Assembly: GCA_002414665.1 (NCBI GenBank)
Contig: DIAF01000035.1
Coordinates: 110,803-151,864, forward strand
Direction: 5' to 3'
Length of the DNA stretch: 41,062 nucleotides
DNA from: Halieaceae bacterium UBA5085
Lineage (GTDB): Bacteria; Pseudomonadota; Gammaproteobacteria; Pseudomonadales; Halieaceae
Shown: piece after piece, positions 40,714 to 41,062 of the stretch
How the letters are laid out: the number at the start of each line of letters is the position of its first letter
How positions within the stretch are numbered: the stretch's first letter is position 1
The notes under the pieces: model-generated
Databases searched by the model: none
What the model was told of the DNA's origin: nothing
What the model saw: the letters and a program-made list of their open reading frames with translations, nothing else
Made by a program: the position numbers and the translations under genes

Positions 40714-41062
40714 TCAGGCTCCCGTCAGAATCAGCGCACCCTGTTCACTCATCACGCCTCCGGTACCGGAGACAAACGCGGTGTCGTGTCGGAGCAGCTG
40801 TCGTTCTCCAGCTGCGCCGCGTATCTGGGTCACGGCCTCGATAAGCTGTGACATGCCGCCGGCGGTGCCGGCCTGGCCAAAGGACAGTTGCCCGCCGTGT
40901 GTGTTCAGCGGGAAGTCACCGCGCCAGGTCAGGTCATGTTCACGTACAAAGGCCATACCCTCGCCCTTGGCACAAAAACCGGCGTCCTCCAGACTGAGCA
41001 ACACAGTGATGGTGTAGCAGTCGTAGATTTGTGCCATGTCCATATCGGCGGGCTTCATCCCC
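40714..41062 (-). CDS. SCP-x-type thiolase, C-terminal part (truncated by the window edge)
   Basis: The last 115 or so residues of a thiolase are present and the frame runs off the right edge. YDCYTITVLLSLEDAGFC is the loop common to lipid-transfer-type thiolases and NTHGGQLSFGQAGTAGGM holds the active-site His. In this branch the catalytic Cys motif is often altered, but it lies outside or upstream here. The gene cleaves or condenses acyl-CoA, perhaps in branched-chain or sterol side-chain breakdown. It is paired with DUF35 as in many bacteria. Confidence 0.87.
   Translation of the reverse strand, partial: GMKPADMDMAQIYDCYTITVLLSLEDAGFCAKGEGMAFVREHDLTWRGDFPLNTHGGQLSFGQAGTAGGMSQLIEAVTQIRGAAGERQLLRHDTAFVSGTGGVMSEQGALILTGA

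Noticed and set aside
1..41062. CRISPR arrays, insertion sequences, prophage, tRNA or rRNA genes
   Set aside because: No repeat-spacer pattern, transposase, integrase or RNA-gene sequence was found by reading both strands. Genes are densely packed in conserved order.

Overview
This window is the replication-origin neighbourhood of a GC-rich gammaproteobacterial chromosome. The gene orders rpmH-rnpA-yidD-yidC-mnmE, mnmG-rsmG-parA-parB-atpIBEFHAGDC-glmU-glmS and dnaA-dnaN-recF-gyrB are those of pseudomonads and the Cellvibrionales. The flanking acyl-CoA genes and overall protein character suggest a marine Halieaceae (OM60/NOR5)-like organism. That taxonomic call is inference; no rRNA gene is present. 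I see no phage, insertion sequence, tRNA, rRNA or CRISPR array.

Layout from left to right. 1-691: the end of a SPOR-domain protein and a small secreted protein of unknown function, both on +. 748-6012 (-): a crotonase, acyl-CoA ligase and acyl-CoA dehydrogenase operon with oxyR as its apparent last gene. 6137-12788 (-): an envelope-remodelling block made of an OmpR-type regulator and sensor kinase, an EptA phosphoethanolamine transferase, an LTA-synthase-like transferase, diacylglycerol kinase and a short DsbB-like protein. 12882-16082 (-): glmS and glmU. 16259-23296 (-): the complete ATP synthase operon. 23545-27833 (-): parB, parA, rsmG and mnmG. 27834-28306: an origin-like intergenic region. 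28307-32228 (-): mnmE, yidC, yidD, rnpA and rpmH. 32229-32768: the probable oriC and dnaA promoter. 32769-39037 (+): dnaA, dnaN, recF and gyrB. 39047-40308 (+): a MOSC protein and a TauE/SafE permease. 40310-41062 (-): a DUF35 protein and the end of a thiolase.

Almost every gene points away from the rpmH-dnaA gap, so transcription and replication run the same way on both arms. Two perfect 16-bp parS sites lie inside recF, about 3 and 4 kb right of oriC, while parAB lies about 8 kb to its left. DnaA boxes, a DnaA box over the dnaA -35 element, parS and the parAB operon give a full initiation and segregation module within 15 kb.

The less ordinary parts are as follows. The envelope block joins two diacylglycerol-releasing transferases to the kinase that recycles diacylglycerol. 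The DsbB-like protein lacks the second cysteine pair, and its ribosome binding site is locked in a hairpin. The crotonase lacks one of the two usual catalytic glutamates. oxyR sits at the end of a fatty-acyl-CoA operon. A second DnaA-box region lies upstream of mnmG. Strong hairpins sit at two junctions of the atp mRNA. Non-ATG starts are common in the origin-proximal genes. I found no clearly unprecedented system; the envelope block is the best candidate for a functional unit worth testing.
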